Source: Mediterranea massiliensis
Lineage (GTDB): Bacteria > Bacteroidota > Bacteroidia > Bacteroidales > Bacteroidaceae
NCBI GenBank assembly: GCA_958402075.1
Contig: CATXSD010000038.1
Span: 1 to 22,575 of the forward strand
DNA: 22,575 nt
Direction: 5' to 3'
Shown: positions 22,453 to 22,575 of the stretch, piece after piece
Layout: each line of letters opens with the position of its first letter
Numbering within the stretch: position 1 is the stretch's first letter
The notes under the pieces: generated by a model
Seen by the model: the letters and a program-made list of their open reading frames with translations, nothing else
Told to the model about the DNA's origin: nothing
The model's database searches: none
Position numbers and translations under genes: made by a program

Positions 22453-22575
22453 CTATTTCAGGGTCTTGTAGGACAGGATGTGGCAGGTGATGCCTGTGGC
22501 CAGTGCCAGCAGCAGGACCTTCAGCCACACCTGTGGCAGGAGGAATGCCACGCAATAGAGGATGGTAATCCACGT
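22453..22575 (-). CDS. C-terminal fragment, probable DUF454 (YbaN-like) membrane protein
   Basis: The minus-strand frame is open from the right edge to a TAG at 22453-22455, giving 40 codons of C-terminus: two hydrophobic stretches (TILYCVAFLLP and LKVLLLALATGITCHIL) and the ending LSYKTLK. DUF454/YbaN proteins are short, have about three helices, and end with WLKxLLL...HILxLKTL-type sequence, which this fits. It converges with the beta-propeller gene; only ten bases separate the stops and no terminator is visible. The function of the family is unknown. Partial at the 5' side. Confidence 0.65.
   Translation of the reverse strand, partial: TWITILYCVAFLLPQVWLKVLLLALATGITCHILSYKTLK

Overview
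The window looks like chromosome from a Bacteroidales bacterium, most likely Bacteroidaceae (Bacteroides/Phocaeicola type). Three things point there: the gene families (a MalQ with N-terminal starch-binding domains, a class II ribonucleotide reductase, a Bacteroidetes-type LptD, an MCE protein paired with a peptidoglycan amidase); repeated matches to the Bacteroides vegetative promoter (-33 TTTG, about 19 bp, -7 TAnnTTTG); and the general absence of strong Shine-Dalgarno sites. I cannot name the genus with confidence. I see no transposase, integrase, CRISPR array, rRNA or tRNA.

Layout. 1-2330 (-): 5' part of malQ, running off the left edge. 2462-4999 (-): B12-dependent ribonucleotide reductase. 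5346-6080 (+): nitroreductase, separated from convergent dnaA (6114-7511, -) by a clean bidirectional terminator. 7856-9998 (-): amidase then MCE/MlaD-like protein, apparently one transcript. 10182-11177 (+): BASS-family transporter. 11184-12580 (-): GtrA-like protein and polyprenyl-phosphate glycosyltransferase. 12670-14943 (+, divergent): ArnT/PMT-like membrane glycosyltransferase and HD-domain protein. 15036-17756 (+): LptD-like outer-membrane protein. 17757-18502: a 746-bp non-coding stretch with a 22-bp tandem repeat and stem-loops. 18503-20183 (+): three overlapping or nearly overlapping genes (two membrane proteins of unknown function, one winged-helix regulator) with strong Shine-Dalgarno sites. 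20313-22442 (+): YnfM-like MFS transporter and secreted beta-propeller protein. 22453-22575 (-): 3' end of a probable DUF454 (YbaN-like) gene.

How the genes work together. 7.8-17.8 kb is mostly envelope biology: peptidoglycan cleavage, lipid trafficking, lipid-linked sugar transfer and LPS export. GT2 + GtrA + ArnT/PMT-like proteins are the usual three parts of a polyprenyl-phosphate-sugar route: charge the carrier, flip it, transfer the sugar outside. Next to LptD, an LPS or lipid A modification role is attractive but inferred. The rest is housekeeping (dNTP synthesis, replication initiation, maltodextrin use).

I did not find a convincing new defence or mobile system. The best candidates for something undescribed are the 22-bp repeat array in the 746-bp spacer, the three-gene regulator/membrane operon beside it, and the long inverted repeat in front of malQ. 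Several long reading frames opposite real genes are codon-usage artefacts and are listed as rejected.
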